Assembly: GCA_019638595.1 (NCBI GenBank)
Contig: JAHBTJ010000002.1
Location: 186,001-250,000, forward strand
Direction of reading: 5' to 3'
DNA: 64,000 nt
Origin: Chitinophagaceae bacterium
GTDB lineage: Bacteria; Bacteroidota; Bacteroidia; Chitinophagales; Chitinophagaceae
Shown: positions 29,601 through 39,095 of the stretch, piece after piece
Numbering within the stretch: position 1 is the stretch's first letter
Layout of the letters: each line of letters begins with the position of its first letter
Made by a program: the position numbers and the translations under genes
The notes under the pieces: generated by a model
The model's input: only the letters and a program-made list of their open reading frames with translations
What the model was told of the DNA's origin: nothing
Databases searched by the model: none

Positions 29601-29935
29601 AAAGAGGAAGTTTTGAAAAAATGGTTTTACCACCGCAGGCGCAATTTTCTGTAATAACGAATATTATTGCGGAGGATTTTAATAAAGACGGGAAAACGGA
29701 TCTGCTGTTGCTGGGAAATCGTTCGGATAACCGGTTAAGGATAGGAAGCATAGATGCCAATTACGGTTGTGTGCTGATGAATGATGGTAAAGGCAATTTT
29801 AGTTATATGCCGCAGTACCAATCCGGGTTAAGCATAAAAGGTGATGTGAAAAGCGCCTTACAATTAAATATCGGGCAAAAGCCGGTGATTGCGGTAGGTA
29901 TCAGCAATGAAAAAATGCTGTTTTACGGATATTGA
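26645..29935 (+). CDS. Large FG-GAP/VCBS repeat protein with ASPIC/UnbV domain
   Basis: 1096 residues with a signal peptide (ending GRAQES). Many calcium-binding-like DxDxDG motifs occur (GDINNDGLPD, DYDNDGDLD, DFDNDGYKD, DLDNDGDLD, DFNKDGKTD), forming two seven-bladed propeller-like regions. Between them, about residues 510-600, is an ASPIC/UnbV domain (NAIGARVYV, VRGFVSCVTTVLHFGL, VRIVWPDNS). Such CRTAC1-type proteins are abundant in Chitinophagaceae, often next to SusC/SusD loci, and are thought to be secreted or surface proteins. The binding partner is unknown. It precedes the ECF sigma gene by 203 nt in the same direction. Confidence 0.9.
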   Translation: MKALCLQAVGFTFILIFLFSAGRAQESPLFKLLSPKETGVRFSNDIVETEKLNVLVYDYLYNGAGVAVGDINNDGLPDIFFTANMQANKLFLNLGNLKFKDITKPACDELPGKPGSWTTGVTMADVNGDGLLDIYICRSGRVPDELRKNQLFINKGDLKFEEKAGEFGLDDKSYSTQAAFFDYDNDGDLDMFLLNHSTTQVDNTELAVYRKKTDELAGNKLYENRGDHFVDVSQKAGIIQNALTFGLGIVITDIDKDGWQDIYVTNDYNEPDYLYINNHNGTFRESSGQYFRQLAQFSMGVDIADFNNDGLPDIMSLDMLPEDNRRQKLLQLQENYEAFQLMVDQDLNKQYMHNVLQLNNGDSTFSEIARFAGVSGTDWSWSALFADFDNDGYKDLFITNGFLQDYTNKDFLRYYGDYKIKKAMDREPVQLMDLITAMPVTKLNNYIYKNNRDLTFTNTVKEWGMDQPGFSNGAAYADLDNDGDLDIVVNQINSPALIYKNMSREQFNSGYLSIQLAFKKPNINAIGARVYVFSNAAMQYQELNPVRGFVSCVTTVLHFGLEKNNVVDSVRIVWPDNSVQLLKNISANQKLVVSYTGDTQPYTPTPLANSTLFNKAPDYIKYTGRAINENDFKRQLLMLFMYSKAAPVMAKGDINKDGLEDLFISGDQAQPGRIYVQKADGNFVATANVTGDETNTTTADAAFFDANGDGYHDLYIAKGGYSFYEPGTWMLQDELYMNDGSGNFTLAEGLLPVLNECAKSCVRPCDFDNDGDMDIFVGGRVIPGKYPVAPPSYLLVNDGNGKFSLANIPFSFVGMVTDARWTDVDNDGRKDLILCGEFMPVKLYLNKPEGFTDHTEQYFGKQENGIWFSLQIADMNGDGTADIIAGNIGQNSPVHVSEKEPATLYYADFDNNGSIDPFLDIYIGGTSYPFVSRDELNEQINPMRRKFTSYKEYANATMKNIFSKEELAKASNYTATENRTVCFINKRGSFEKMVLPPQAQFSVITNIIAEDFNKDGKTDLLLLGNRSDNRLRIGSIDANYGCVLMNDGKGNFSYMPQYQSGLSIKGDVKSALQLNIGQKPVIAVGISNEKMLFYGY

Positions 29936-30138
29936 ACGGTGCAGCAACTGCAATCGGTTGCATAAAATTTTCAACACGTGCGCCTGAAACAAATTTACAT
30001 TTAGCTAACTTTATCCTACTAACTATCCGGGCCAGGTTTCGCCGGGCCCCGAACACCACATTCATATATGGGAAATTGCATTGAGAATTGCAGTACCGGC
30101 TTTAAGTAATTATTGTACGATTAATTTCCTGAACAGGC

Positions 30139-30756
30139 ATGAACGCGGTGAGTACAAAAGTGAACATTGATGAGGACTTTTTAGCAGCTTTGTCAAAAGG
30201 TAATGTAACTGCTTTCCGGGCATTGTATGATGCCTGTAAAAATAATATTTTCAACACGGTAATGGTTTATCTCCAGGATGAGCAGGAAGCGACGGAAATA
30301 ACACAGCAGGTTTTTGTAAGGTTATGGGAAAAGAGAAGCTTATTGGTTGAAGTTGAAAAATTGCAGGATTACATATTTACTATCACCAAAAACCTGGTGT
30401 TTGATCATTTAAAGCAACTGGGGCGGCAGGCGGAACTTTTGGTCAGGTACAGGAAACAGGTAACCCATAATGCGGATAACAATGCGGAGGAAACCGTGAA
30501 CGAAAGAAATATAATGGAGCTTTGGTTAAGCATTGTTCACAAGCTTCCGGCGCAACAGCAGCAGGTTTATACCATGGTTGAGCAAAGAGGGTTAAGCCTG
30601 GACGAAGCTTCCCGGAATTTATCCATAGAAAAGGCAACCGTAAAAAAACACCTGGAATTAGCGCGCCGTTTTGTAAGGACAGCGTTAAAAAAATCCTTGC
30701 TTGAGCAACCGCTCAGCTCCGGTATTAATCAAAGCTTTTTACAGATTTTTTTTTAA
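30139..30756 (+). CDS. ECF RNA polymerase sigma factor (FecI-like)
   Basis: 205 residues with sigma region 2 (FRALYDACKNNIFNTVMVYL, ATEITQQVFVRLWEKR, YIFTITKNLVFDHLK) and region 4 (LPAQQQQVYTMVEQRGLSLDEASRNL, KATVKKHLELARRFV). It is followed 53 nt downstream by a FecR anti-sigma gene and then SusC/SusD. This is the standard trans-envelope signalling set in which glycan binding at SusC releases the sigma factor. It probably drives the locus from 32 to 46 kb. Confidence 0.95.
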   Translation: MNAVSTKVNIDEDFLAALSKGNVTAFRALYDACKNNIFNTVMVYLQDEQEATEITQQVFVRLWEKRSLLVEVEKLQDYIFTITKNLVFDHLKQLGRQAELLVRYRKQVTHNADNNAEETVNERNIMELWLSIVHKLPAQQQQVYTMVEQRGLSLDEASRNLSIEKATVKKHLELARRFVRTALKKSLLEQPLSSGINQSFLQIFF

Positions 30757-30809
30757 TTCATTACGCCTTTTTCCCGCGGCAAAAGTCTTTAGTAGTATAA
30801 GGTTACTAC

Positions 30810-32006
30810 ATGACATATCAAAGGTTGCACGAACTGATTACGGCTTATAGAGAAGGGAATTTTACCAGCGAAGAGCTGGAAGAACTGGCTGCTGTTCTCC
30901 AGGAACCTGACCTTCCCTCAGAATGGGAAGACAGGATCAGGCATTTGCTTAAACAACATTCTCCTTTACATGTTATCCATCCGGAACTTGACCGGGAAAT
31001 TTACGGATATATAGAAGCGCACGGTCATGCACAAACGCCCGACAGGCACAAAATATTTACATGGAGAAAGCTGCGCTGGGCTGCTGCCGTAATAGTATTG
31101 TGCATATCCGCCTATTTTTTGTGGCAACCCGTTTCTCAAAGAAAAATATACGCCCGGTCGAAGCAATTGATCAATACGATACAGCCCGCCACCAGCGGCG
31201 CCATACTTACGCTTGAAGACGGAACCAGGATTGTGCTTGACAGTATGGGCAACGGTGTTATAGCTAACCAAAAAGGAGTGGAACTGGTTTTTAAAAACGG
31301 CTCTTTGATCTATAACAATGCCCGGGCAAAGGGAGCCGTTGCTTATAATACCCTGCAAACTCCCAAAGGCAGGCAAATGAATATCCGGCTACCGGACGGC
31401 ACCCATGTTTGGCTGAATGCCGAAAGCTCCATTAGGTATCCCGTAGCGTTTGTTGAAAATGAACGCCGGGTGCAAATAGAAGGAGAGGCCTATTTTGAGG
31501 TAGCGCACGATAAGAGCAAGCCCTTTTTGGTGAACGTTCGGCAGGCTATGGAAATTAAAGTAACAGGTACGCACTTTAATGTGAACTCATACGAAGATGA
31601 GGGCGCCTATGCCGCTACGCTTTTGTCGGGCGCTGTTGAAATAAAGGCGCTGGATTCACTTCAAAAAACACAATCATTAAAACTTAGTCCCGGGCAACAG
31701 GGCAGGCTTGAAAAGGGCGAAAGCAATACAATAAAGCTGCTTCCATCGGTAGATACCGGCCGGGTGATGGCATGGAAAAATGGGATCTTCGATTTCAATG
31801 ACGCGTCTTTGCAGCAGGTAATGAAACAACTGTCCCGCTGGTACAATTTAACGATCGAATACGAAAACGGGGTGCCTGATATGAAATTTGGAGGGAAAAT
31901 GGGCCGCGATTTAAAGCTGGCGGATGTGCTTCATTTCTTAGAAGACGCCAGGGTAAAGTTCAGGATGGAGGAAGACAGGAAATTAATTGTGTTGCCAGGC
32001 CGTTAA
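30810..32006 (+). CDS. FecR-family anti-sigma factor
   Basis: 398 residues. A cytoplasmic N-terminal part (about 85 residues) is followed by one transmembrane helix (WAAAVIVLCISAYFLW, about 90-106). The periplasmic FecR domain has TPKGRQMNIRLPDGTHVWLNAES, FEVAHDKSKPFLV and VKVTGTHFNVNSY-like segments. The C-terminal DUF4974/secretin-like region contains FDFNDASLQQVMKQLSRWYN. It holds the ECF sigma factor inactive until the SusC STN domain signals through it. The spacing to the sigma gene supports an operon. Confidence 0.95.
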   Translation: MTYQRLHELITAYREGNFTSEELEELAAVLQEPDLPSEWEDRIRHLLKQHSPLHVIHPELDREIYGYIEAHGHAQTPDRHKIFTWRKLRWAAAVIVLCISAYFLWQPVSQRKIYARSKQLINTIQPATSGAILTLEDGTRIVLDSMGNGVIANQKGVELVFKNGSLIYNNARAKGAVAYNTLQTPKGRQMNIRLPDGTHVWLNAESSIRYPVAFVENERRVQIEGEAYFEVAHDKSKPFLVNVRQAMEIKVTGTHFNVNSYEDEGAYAATLLSGAVEIKALDSLQKTQSLKLSPGQQGRLEKGESNTIKLLPSVDTGRVMAWKNGIFDFNDASLQQVMKQLSRWYNLTIEYENGVPDMKFGGKMGRDLKLADVLHFLEDARVKFRMEEDRKLIVLPGR

Positions 32007-32230
32007 TCGAAGCTGAAATTCAACATATTCTTTAATATAAAATATAGAAGATATGAAATAACAAACCCACATTCTAATTCTTCAATATCAACCTAAAAAG
32101 TTGTTGTTGAAAACGGGGCTATTGGTTCAATAATAAACCGGAAGTGTTAGCTCCACTCCCGGCTGTTCGATTGGCCAATACCAAAACATCGGCAAGGATA
32201 TTTTATTACTTAACCAAATCACTGCAATTT

Positions 32231-35200
32231 ATGCAAAAAACTGTTAAGGGAACCTGCTGTAGTATCTCTTCGGGCATCGCCTTTAGGCATGCCGCTAAAA
32301 AGCTGAAAAGCAAGAGGTTCAGGTTCTCATCCCAAACACTGCTTGTTATGAGAATGATTACATGTTTTATTTTTTTAGCCTGCATGCATGTTTCGGCGCG
32401 TACCTCTTCTCAAACGGTAACGATATCAGGCAAAAACTCCGACATCCGAAAAATTTTGTCTTCGGTAGAAAAACAAACCGGCTATGTTTTTTTCTACAAC
32501 CAGGAAGACATAAAGCTGGCACATAAGGTTACTGTTTCGGTAACGGATATGCAACTGAACGACTTTATGGAACTCCTGTTTAAAGGACAACCATTAACCT
32601 ACAGGATAGCCGGCAATACGATCGCGCTATCTCAAAAGAACGCAGTACCGGTAATAAAGCCTTTGCCGGCCGAAAACCTGTTGCTTATACAAGTTACAGG
32701 AAAAGTTACCGATGAAAATGGTAATCCTGTAGCCGGGGCAACCGTACAGGTAAAAGGCAGGTCTCAAACGGCTGCTATTACCGACAATGATGGGAGCTTC
32801 AGTATTGATGTTGATAATGATGCAACACTCGTCATCAGCTCCGTAGGGTTTGTAAGCAAAGAAGTACCGGTTGCGGGAAAATCTGTGCTGGACATTATGC
32901 TGCAGACAGACAAGAAGAACCTGTCGGAAGTAATTGTTACAGCGCTGGGTATTGCCAGAGATGTGAAAGCGCTACAGTTTTCTGCCACAAAAGTGGATGG
33001 AGATAATTTTACACAGGCACGCGAAAATAACACGGCCAATGCTTTAGCCGGCAGGGTTGCCGGTGTAAATGTTACTAAAATAGCTTCAGGGCCCGGCGGT
33101 TCTTCCCGCGTGGTAATAAGAGGAGCCAAAACACTCGGCTCTTCTAATAATCAGCCGCTGTATGTGATTGATGGTATTCCGATGGACAATACGAATTATG
33201 GACAGGCTGGTACCTGGGGCGGTGCAGATGGTGGAGATGGCATGAGCTCTATTAATCCTGATGATATTGAATCCATGACTGTTTTGAAAGGAGCGAGCGC
33301 TGCTGCCCTATATGGATCACGGGCTGCACAGGGTGTTATACTTATCACTACCAGAACAGGCAAAGGTGCTAAAGGATTGGGCATTGAACTAAATTCCAAC
33401 TATGTGATGGAAACCGTGAACAATATTACCGATATGCAAAAAACCTATGGGGCAGGAGGTTATGTGGGCGCTACCCTGGAAACACAAAAGGCTACAAAGG
33501 CAGAAACTCTTGACCAGGTATGGAACAATAACTGGACCTATAACGGATGGGGCCCAAAACTGGATGGAAGCCCTTCGGTGCAGTTTGACGGAACAACCCA
33601 CCCGTACTCCTATACAGGCGATAACTGGAAGCGGTTTTATGATGTAGGCAATTCTTTTACCAATTCTATTTCATTAACAGGCGGCAGCGCTACCCAAAAC
33701 TTCAGAGCTTCTCTTTCTAACCTTAACAGCAATGGCGTTGTACCTAACTCAAGATACGACCGTATTAACGGAACGCTTTCTACCAACAGCAAATTCGGAA
33801 AAAAGCTGCGGATGGATGCAAAGGTTATGTATACCAATGAAAGAGTGAAGAACCGCCCCGGGCTTTCGGACGCGCCGGGCAGCGGTATTAATACCATGTA
33901 CTTTATACCCAACAACGTGGATGTATGCTCCATGATCGGCGACCCCAATAAACCCGGAGCCGTGCCCTCGCTGGCATTGCAGGAAGAAATGGGCATTACC
34001 GTTTCTGCGGGGAGAAAGCCGGGAGAAGAATATGCGTTTACACCCGATATTTATACCAACAATCCTTATTGGGTAGCCTACCAGTACATCAAATCAGATG
34101 TGAGGAACAGGATCATTTCTTCGGGATCGCTGAGATATGATTTTACGGACTACCTGTATGCACAGGTCAGGATCGGTTATGATTTCTCCACCAAGAGAGG
34201 AGCCGAGTCTACCCCGGAAGGTACCGGTTACAGGGATGAGGGCTATTTGTTTGAGTCTGAAACCCGGGTAAGCGAGTTAAACATAGAAGGCATTGTAGGG
34301 TTTGAAAAGAAATTCAATAAAATAGGAGCAAAGGCATTTGTGGGCGGTAATCAAATGAGAGGTGTGTGGGAATACATGGGCCTCGAAGGCAGGGGCTTCA
34401 ATACCCGGTTCCTTTCCAACATCTCTAACGCAACACAAAAAACATACGGGTACGATTACGGAAAATCAGGTATTAATTCCCTGTTCGGTTCTGCAGAGCT
34501 TTCGTTCAACGACTATCTCTTCTTAACTGCCACGGCAAGGCAGGATTGGTTTTCGGTGCTGAACCCCGAAACAAATTCAATATTCTACCCCTCTGTTGGT
34601 GCGAGCTTCGTATTCAGCGATGCTTTCAAAGATTTACCAGGATGGTTAAGCTTTGGAAAGCTAAGAGCGTCCTGGGCGCAGGTGGGTAATGCCAGCTCAG
34701 TAGGGTCTTACTCTACGATTGTCAGCTATCTGGCAGATCAAACCCATCTTGGTGTGCCTGTTGGCCGGCTGAACTCTCAATACAATCTGCCCAACTCCGC
34801 ACTGGTTCCCTATACCTCTACCGAAACAGAGCTCGGGATAGATATTCGCTTTTTTAATAACAGGCTGGGGCTCGATTTCACTTACTACGCACAAAAAACT
34901 ACCAATGATATTTTGAATGCCGGTATTTCAGTTGCATCCGGGTTTTCAAGTACCACCGTTAACCTGGGGCAAATCCGGAACAGGGGGATCGAATTTTTGT
35001 TATCGGGTACCCCTTATAAAAGCAGGAACCTTACCTGGGATATGTCTCTGAATTTTGCTAAAAACAACAGCAAAGTGATCAGCCTGATTGAAGACCAACC
35101 TGAATTGCCAGTGGAAGATCCGAGGACATATACGGCAGCCATCAAACATATTGTAGGATACCCCTATGGCATGATAACAGGATTTACCCAGAAAAGAGAT

Positions 35201-35830
35201 CCCGCTACCGGTTTGCTGATGTTTGATCAAAATGGTGCTCCGTTAGGGTCTGACGACTTTAGTATTCTTGGCAAAGGAGTTCCTGATTTTACAGGAGGAT
35301 TTACCAATTCGCTTACCTGGAAAGGGTTTAATCTTAGCTTCTTAATTGATTTTAAATCAGGCGGAGATATTTTTTCAGGCACGAATGTTATGATCACCAA
35401 AGCCGGTTTTCACAAACAAACATTATTGGGAAGAGAGGGTGAAGCTCCTTTGGTTGTTACTGGATTGTTTGAAGATATAAATAATCCGGGTACGTATAAA
35501 CAAGAAACAAGAACGCTGATCAAAGGACAGGCGTCAAGCTACTGGAACTATTTGGGAGACAGAAGCGCAGACAGGTTTATGTATGATGCTTCTTTTGTAA
35601 AGCTCAGGCAGATCACTTTGGGCTATTCACTTCCTTCGAGGTTGTTAAATAAAACACCTTTTAAAGGCGTGATGTTTTCCGTGGTTGCCCGCAACCTGGC
35701 AATACTTTATAAAAACACGGAGAATATTGATCCCGAATCAAGTTACACCAATTCCAACGGGCAGGGCCTTGATTATTTCGGGTTTCCCGCAACGCGCACT
35801 TACGGATGTAACCTGAGATTAACTTTCTAA
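32231..35830 (+). CDS. SusC/RagA TonB-linked outer membrane transporter with STN domain
   Basis: 1199 residues from ATG 32231. A GTG 29 codons upstream is also in frame but less likely. A signal segment (MRMITCFIFLACMHVSA) is followed by an STN signalling domain (ISGKNSDIRKILSSVEKQTG, about residues 65-135), a carboxypeptidase-regulatory-like domain (GKVTDENGNPVAGATVQVKG) and the TonB plug (LGIARDVKALQFS; VVIRGAKTLGSSNNQPLYVIDG; MTVLKGASAAALYGSRAAQGVI). The large barrel ends CNLRLTF. It imports oligosaccharides with SusD. The STN domain links it to the FecR/FecI pair just upstream. Confidence 0.95.
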   Translation: MQKTVKGTCCSISSGIAFRHAAKKLKSKRFRFSSQTLLVMRMITCFIFLACMHVSARTSSQTVTISGKNSDIRKILSSVEKQTGYVFFYNQEDIKLAHKVTVSVTDMQLNDFMELLFKGQPLTYRIAGNTIALSQKNAVPVIKPLPAENLLLIQVTGKVTDENGNPVAGATVQVKGRSQTAAITDNDGSFSIDVDNDATLVISSVGFVSKEVPVAGKSVLDIMLQTDKKNLSEVIVTALGIARDVKALQFSATKVDGDNFTQARENNTANALAGRVAGVNVTKIASGPGGSSRVVIRGAKTLGSSNNQPLYVIDGIPMDNTNYGQAGTWGGADGGDGMSSINPDDIESMTVLKGASAAALYGSRAAQGVILITTRTGKGAKGLGIELNSNYVMETVNNITDMQKTYGAGGYVGATLETQKATKAETLDQVWNNNWTYNGWGPKLDGSPSVQFDGTTHPYSYTGDNWKRFYDVGNSFTNSISLTGGSATQNFRASLSNLNSNGVVPNSRYDRINGTLSTNSKFGKKLRMDAKVMYTNERVKNRPGLSDAPGSGINTMYFIPNNVDVCSMIGDPNKPGAVPSLALQEEMGITVSAGRKPGEEYAFTPDIYTNNPYWVAYQYIKSDVRNRIISSGSLRYDFTDYLYAQVRIGYDFSTKRGAESTPEGTGYRDEGYLFESETRVSELNIEGIVGFEKKFNKIGAKAFVGGNQMRGVWEYMGLEGRGFNTRFLSNISNATQKTYGYDYGKSGINSLFGSAELSFNDYLFLTATARQDWFSVLNPETNSIFYPSVGASFVFSDAFKDLPGWLSFGKLRASWAQVGNASSVGSYSTIVSYLADQTHLGVPVGRLNSQYNLPNSALVPYTSTETELGIDIRFFNNRLGLDFTYYAQKTTNDILNAGISVASGFSSTTVNLGQIRNRGIEFLLSGTPYKSRNLTWDMSLNFAKNNSKVISLIEDQPELPVEDPRTYTAAIKHIVGYPYGMITGFTQKRDPATGLLMFDQNGAPLGSDDFSILGKGVPDFTGGFTNSLTWKGFNLSFLIDFKSGGDIFSGTNVMITKAGFHKQTLLGREGEAPLVVTGLFEDINNPGTYKQETRTLIKGQASSYWNYLGDRSADRFMYDASFVKLRQITLGYSLPSRLLNKTPFKGVMFSVVARNLAILYKNTENIDPESSYTNSNGQGLDYFGFPATRTYGCNLRLTF

Positions 35831-35848
35831 CAACTTAACTGAAACAGT

Positions 35849-37471
35849 ATGAAAAAGATATTTCATCTATATATTATTGGGGCAACTCTGCTGGTAATAG
35901 CCGGGTGTAATACCAAAGAGCTACAGGATCTTAATAATAATCCCCAGGCGCAGCCTACCATCAATCTCAATTTTTTATTTACGAATGCGCAGCTAAGCGC
36001 TGCATCGGGAGGTATTGAGGATCATGCCCGCCAGTTCAACTGGAAAACCAATGTCGGCTTATGCTCCTATGCTATTCAGCACCTGGCCTATCTCGCCGGA
36101 CCGGGCATAGGCCCAGGCGATAAGTACACCGAAGATTTTGAAGCTTCTTTCGTACCCTTTGAATACATGTATTCCGGAACGCTTAAAAATGTGAACGAGA
36201 TTTTGTACCAGGTAGATTCAGGGTTTGCCAAAGGAGAGGATTATAACAACCTGAAGCAGGCATCCAGGGTTTTAAAGGCATTTACATTTCACCGGCTAAC
36301 GGATTATTATGGAAGCATTCCATATTTTGATGCCTTAAAAAATAAGGAAGGTGTCTTTTTTCCGAGTTATGATAAACAAAAAGACATTTACATGGATCTG
36401 TTAAAGGAGCTGGATGAAGCTACTGCGGCTTTTACTGCAGCTGCACCGGATGGCTTTGCCGAAGGGGACCTGTTTTATAATGGTGATATTGATAAATGGA
36501 AACGATGGGGTTACTCCTTAATGCTGAGATTGGCCATGCGTATATCAAACGTGGACGCAGCTACCGCCAATACCTATGTGGCAAAAGCTGTTGCCGGTGG
36601 CGTTTTTACAGGCAACGATGATAATGTATATGTACCAATGGCTATAGGTCCCATCAGGGAAAATAATCAAAATGGCTTATCCAGGTCTTTTATACCGGGC
36701 GATGGCGGGCAAACAACTATTATGAGTAAAACATTGATTGATTTTCTGAAAGGCGCTAATCCTTCTTCAACTACAGACGATGACCCGAGGCTGATGATAC
36801 TTTGTGGTGGCATTGGCACATGGAACAGCGAAAACGCCTGGAATCCCATTAACACCAACCCTGTTAACCAAAAGGGAATGCCTAATGGTAAAGATGAAAC
36901 CATGCTGAGAGCCATTGAAGGTATTCCTGCAAATGCTGATTTTAATCCTAACCTGATATACTCAAAGATCAATCCCAAATTATTGGATCGCGATGAACCC
37001 TATCAAATAATGAACTATGGCGAAGTAGAGCTCCTGCTGGCAGAAGCAGCCGAAAGAAGTATCGGCGGGCTTTCACCTGCCGATGCAAAAGCCCACTACG
37101 AGAAAGGTGTGAAAGCTGCCATGCAGATGCTGGTTAAATACGATCCTTCATTTGCAATAACGGATGGGCAGGTATCCACCTACCTGACAACATATCCCTA
37201 TGGCGTTACCAAACCCGCATTAGAAATGATAGGGGATCAATTATGGGTGTGTCAGTTTTTAAACTGGTGGGAAGCCTGGAGCAATTACAGGAGAACAGGA
37301 TTTCCTGCTTTGATACCCATCAATTATCCCGGTAATGTTACCGGTGGTGTAATTCCCACGCGCCTCAATTACCCAACCGGCGAAATATCCGGTAATCCTA
37401 ATTATGCTGCCGGAGCAACTAAACCCAATACATGGACCACAAAAGTCTGGTGGGCAGGCGGTCCTGAATGA
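35849..37471 (+). CDS. SusD/RagB-family outer membrane glycan-binding lipoprotein
   Basis: 540 residues. The lipoprotein signal ends LLVIAGCNTKELQDLNNNPQA, with the lipidated cysteine near residue 20. The N-terminal pattern (NPQAQPTINLNFLFTNAQLS) and C-terminal MNYGEVELLLAEAAERS and DQLWVCQFLNWWEAWSNYRRTG place it in the SusD-like superfamily, probably the branch known as SusD-like 2. It caps the SusC barrel and binds glycan. It starts 18 nt after SusC, so the pair is co-transcribed. A hairpin follows at 37502-37558. Confidence 0.95.
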   Translation: MKKIFHLYIIGATLLVIAGCNTKELQDLNNNPQAQPTINLNFLFTNAQLSAASGGIEDHARQFNWKTNVGLCSYAIQHLAYLAGPGIGPGDKYTEDFEASFVPFEYMYSGTLKNVNEILYQVDSGFAKGEDYNNLKQASRVLKAFTFHRLTDYYGSIPYFDALKNKEGVFFPSYDKQKDIYMDLLKELDEATAAFTAAAPDGFAEGDLFYNGDIDKWKRWGYSLMLRLAMRISNVDAATANTYVAKAVAGGVFTGNDDNVYVPMAIGPIRENNQNGLSRSFIPGDGGQTTIMSKTLIDFLKGANPSSTTDDDPRLMILCGGIGTWNSENAWNPINTNPVNQKGMPNGKDETMLRAIEGIPANADFNPNLIYSKINPKLLDRDEPYQIMNYGEVELLLAEAAERSIGGLSPADAKAHYEKGVKAAMQMLVKYDPSFAITDGQVSTYLTTYPYGVTKPALEMIGDQLWVCQFLNWWEAWSNYRRTGFPALIPINYPGNVTGGVIPTRLNYPTGEISGNPNYAAGATKPNTWTTKVWWAGGPE

Positions 37472-37501
37472 TGATATACTGTAACGGAATTCCACAGCAT
37501 A

Positions 37502-37558
37502 GTGTGTGCTCATGTGAGATGTGAGGCGGAGTTCGTCTCGCATCTCACGGTAACACAC
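37502..37558 (+). repeat. Two-part hairpin after susD
   Basis: An 8-bp stem GTGAGATG / CATCTCAC (37514-37521 with 37541-37548) is nested in an outer 6-bp stem GTGTGT / ACACAC (37502-37507 with 37553-37558). No T-run follows. It may stabilise the susC-susD transcript or mark a processing or attenuation point before the hydrolase genes. Confidence 0.5.
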
Positions 37559-37645
37559 AGCAGGTATAATTTGATGTAGATATAACATGTACATAATCCC
37601 TTGTTAGAAAGATTATGAATCATCTCTTCATCAAAAATTTTAACT

Positions 37646-38899
37646 ATGAAAAAAAGCTTAATTGCGATTGCCGTAGCCGGTTTAACACTCTTTGCCTGTA
37701 AAAGAGATTCTCATCATGGTAATGGTAAAGACTATAAGCCAGGCACACCGCCGGGTGAGGTAAAACAATGGATCCATCAGGCCAGCGAAAAATCAACTAC
37801 GGTGCCTTCAGACTTTGTAGGTATGCACCTGCACCGGTGGCCGAATATAGCGGAATGGGAAATAGAATATGGCGGAGAACCCAGCCCAAAACCACCTTTT
37901 CCCTATGGCGCCAGGCGGCTGTGGAACTATGCCGATGCTACCGCCTGGTGCGCTGTTGATGTAGGATATATGCAGTCGGAAACAAATGAAGACCGCTATT
38001 GGCCGATGCTGGACGAAGTAATGAATACAGAAGCCGCCGAAGGTCATAAGCTGATGATCACCATTAACGGAACACCTAAAACATTGTCGAGCCATCCCGA
38101 GCGCCCGGGGGCATACCCCGGTTGGCCGGGTCACCAGTATGCACCTAAGGACGCCGCCGCTTTTGATAAGCTTCGTAAGTATGTTGCCGATCTTGTTGCA
38201 CGCTATGGGAACAAGCTCTCTTACATTGATACCAATAATGAGCCTGACCCGGAAAACCCGATACCGGAAGAAAAGAATTATTGGGTTGGCACTAAACAGG
38301 AACATGCTGAATGGCATAGAATGCAACGTCTCGCTGTTCCCCGTGGAGATAATGCACCGCTGCTTATCGGCCCATCAATGGTTGTTTGGGATTGGGAACA
38401 AAATAAGGCGCATGAATACTCCCTTTCTGTACTGACTGCCGAAGATTCAGAGGGAACAAGATTGATTGATCACCTGGATGCTTATGGCTTTCATTACTAT
38501 ACCTGGCCGGATGCGGATCCCATTGAGTACTGGCAAACCCTCACTGCCGTAAAAGCAACGCTTAAAGCTGCCGGCAAAGAAGATATGGCTATTTATGACA
38601 CCGAACATGGAGCGCTTGACGGGATGGGATGGAATGATGAGTCGCGTCAGCAACAGGCAATACAGGTATTGCGCCATAGTATCATTGCAGCAGGTTTTGG
38701 CGTAAAGATGATCGCCTGGTATTCAGGAGATGGCAACAACCTGGGGCAGCCTTCCAATGGCGGAGCGGTTTCTGATGCGCTTACAAAAGTATATAATGAT
38801 CTTACCGGTCTTGAGGTTTACGAAACCGCCATTCTTGATGATGGCCGGTGCTGGATAAGAGGCATAAAAGATAGAAAAACAGTTGAGTTTATTTATTAA
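37646..38899 (+). CDS. Lipoprotein glycoside hydrolase of clan GH-A type
   Basis: 417 residues with a lipoprotein signal (LTLFACKRDSHHG). The fold looks like a TIM barrel. A predicted acid/base Glu199 sits in DTNNEPDPENP, and a predicted nucleophile Glu320 lies in IYDTEHGALDG, 121 residues later, the expected clan GH-A spacing. GMHLHRWP near residue 60 and DHLDAYGFHYYTWPDAD near 275 are also barrel-like. GH39 is the family it most resembles, but I cannot assign it safely. It is the first enzyme gene after susD, presumably outer-membrane or surface attached. Confidence 0.8.
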   Translation: MKKSLIAIAVAGLTLFACKRDSHHGNGKDYKPGTPPGEVKQWIHQASEKSTTVPSDFVGMHLHRWPNIAEWEIEYGGEPSPKPPFPYGARRLWNYADATAWCAVDVGYMQSETNEDRYWPMLDEVMNTEAAEGHKLMITINGTPKTLSSHPERPGAYPGWPGHQYAPKDAAAFDKLRKYVADLVARYGNKLSYIDTNNEPDPENPIPEEKNYWVGTKQEHAEWHRMQRLAVPRGDNAPLLIGPSMVVWDWEQNKAHEYSLSVLTAEDSEGTRLIDHLDAYGFHYYTWPDADPIEYWQTLTAVKATLKAAGKEDMAIYDTEHGALDGMGWNDESRQQQAIQVLRHSIIAAGFGVKMIAWYSGDGNNLGQPSNGGAVSDALTKVYNDLTGLEVYETAILDDGRCWIRGIKDRKTVEFIY

Positions 38900-39095
38900 T
38901 AATTGTTTATTACAGGTTCTTTCCTAAACCCTGAATGCATGCCTGATATGCGGCCGCTGCTATCCAACCAATAAACCACTATGTTTAGTATGGTTTACAG
39001 GTAATGCTAATGTACAAAACACACCTTAATCATCCGGGGAGATGAACGTTGATTTATCTCCCTTTTTATTTTTTTACTTTTCAAAAAAAACGGCG

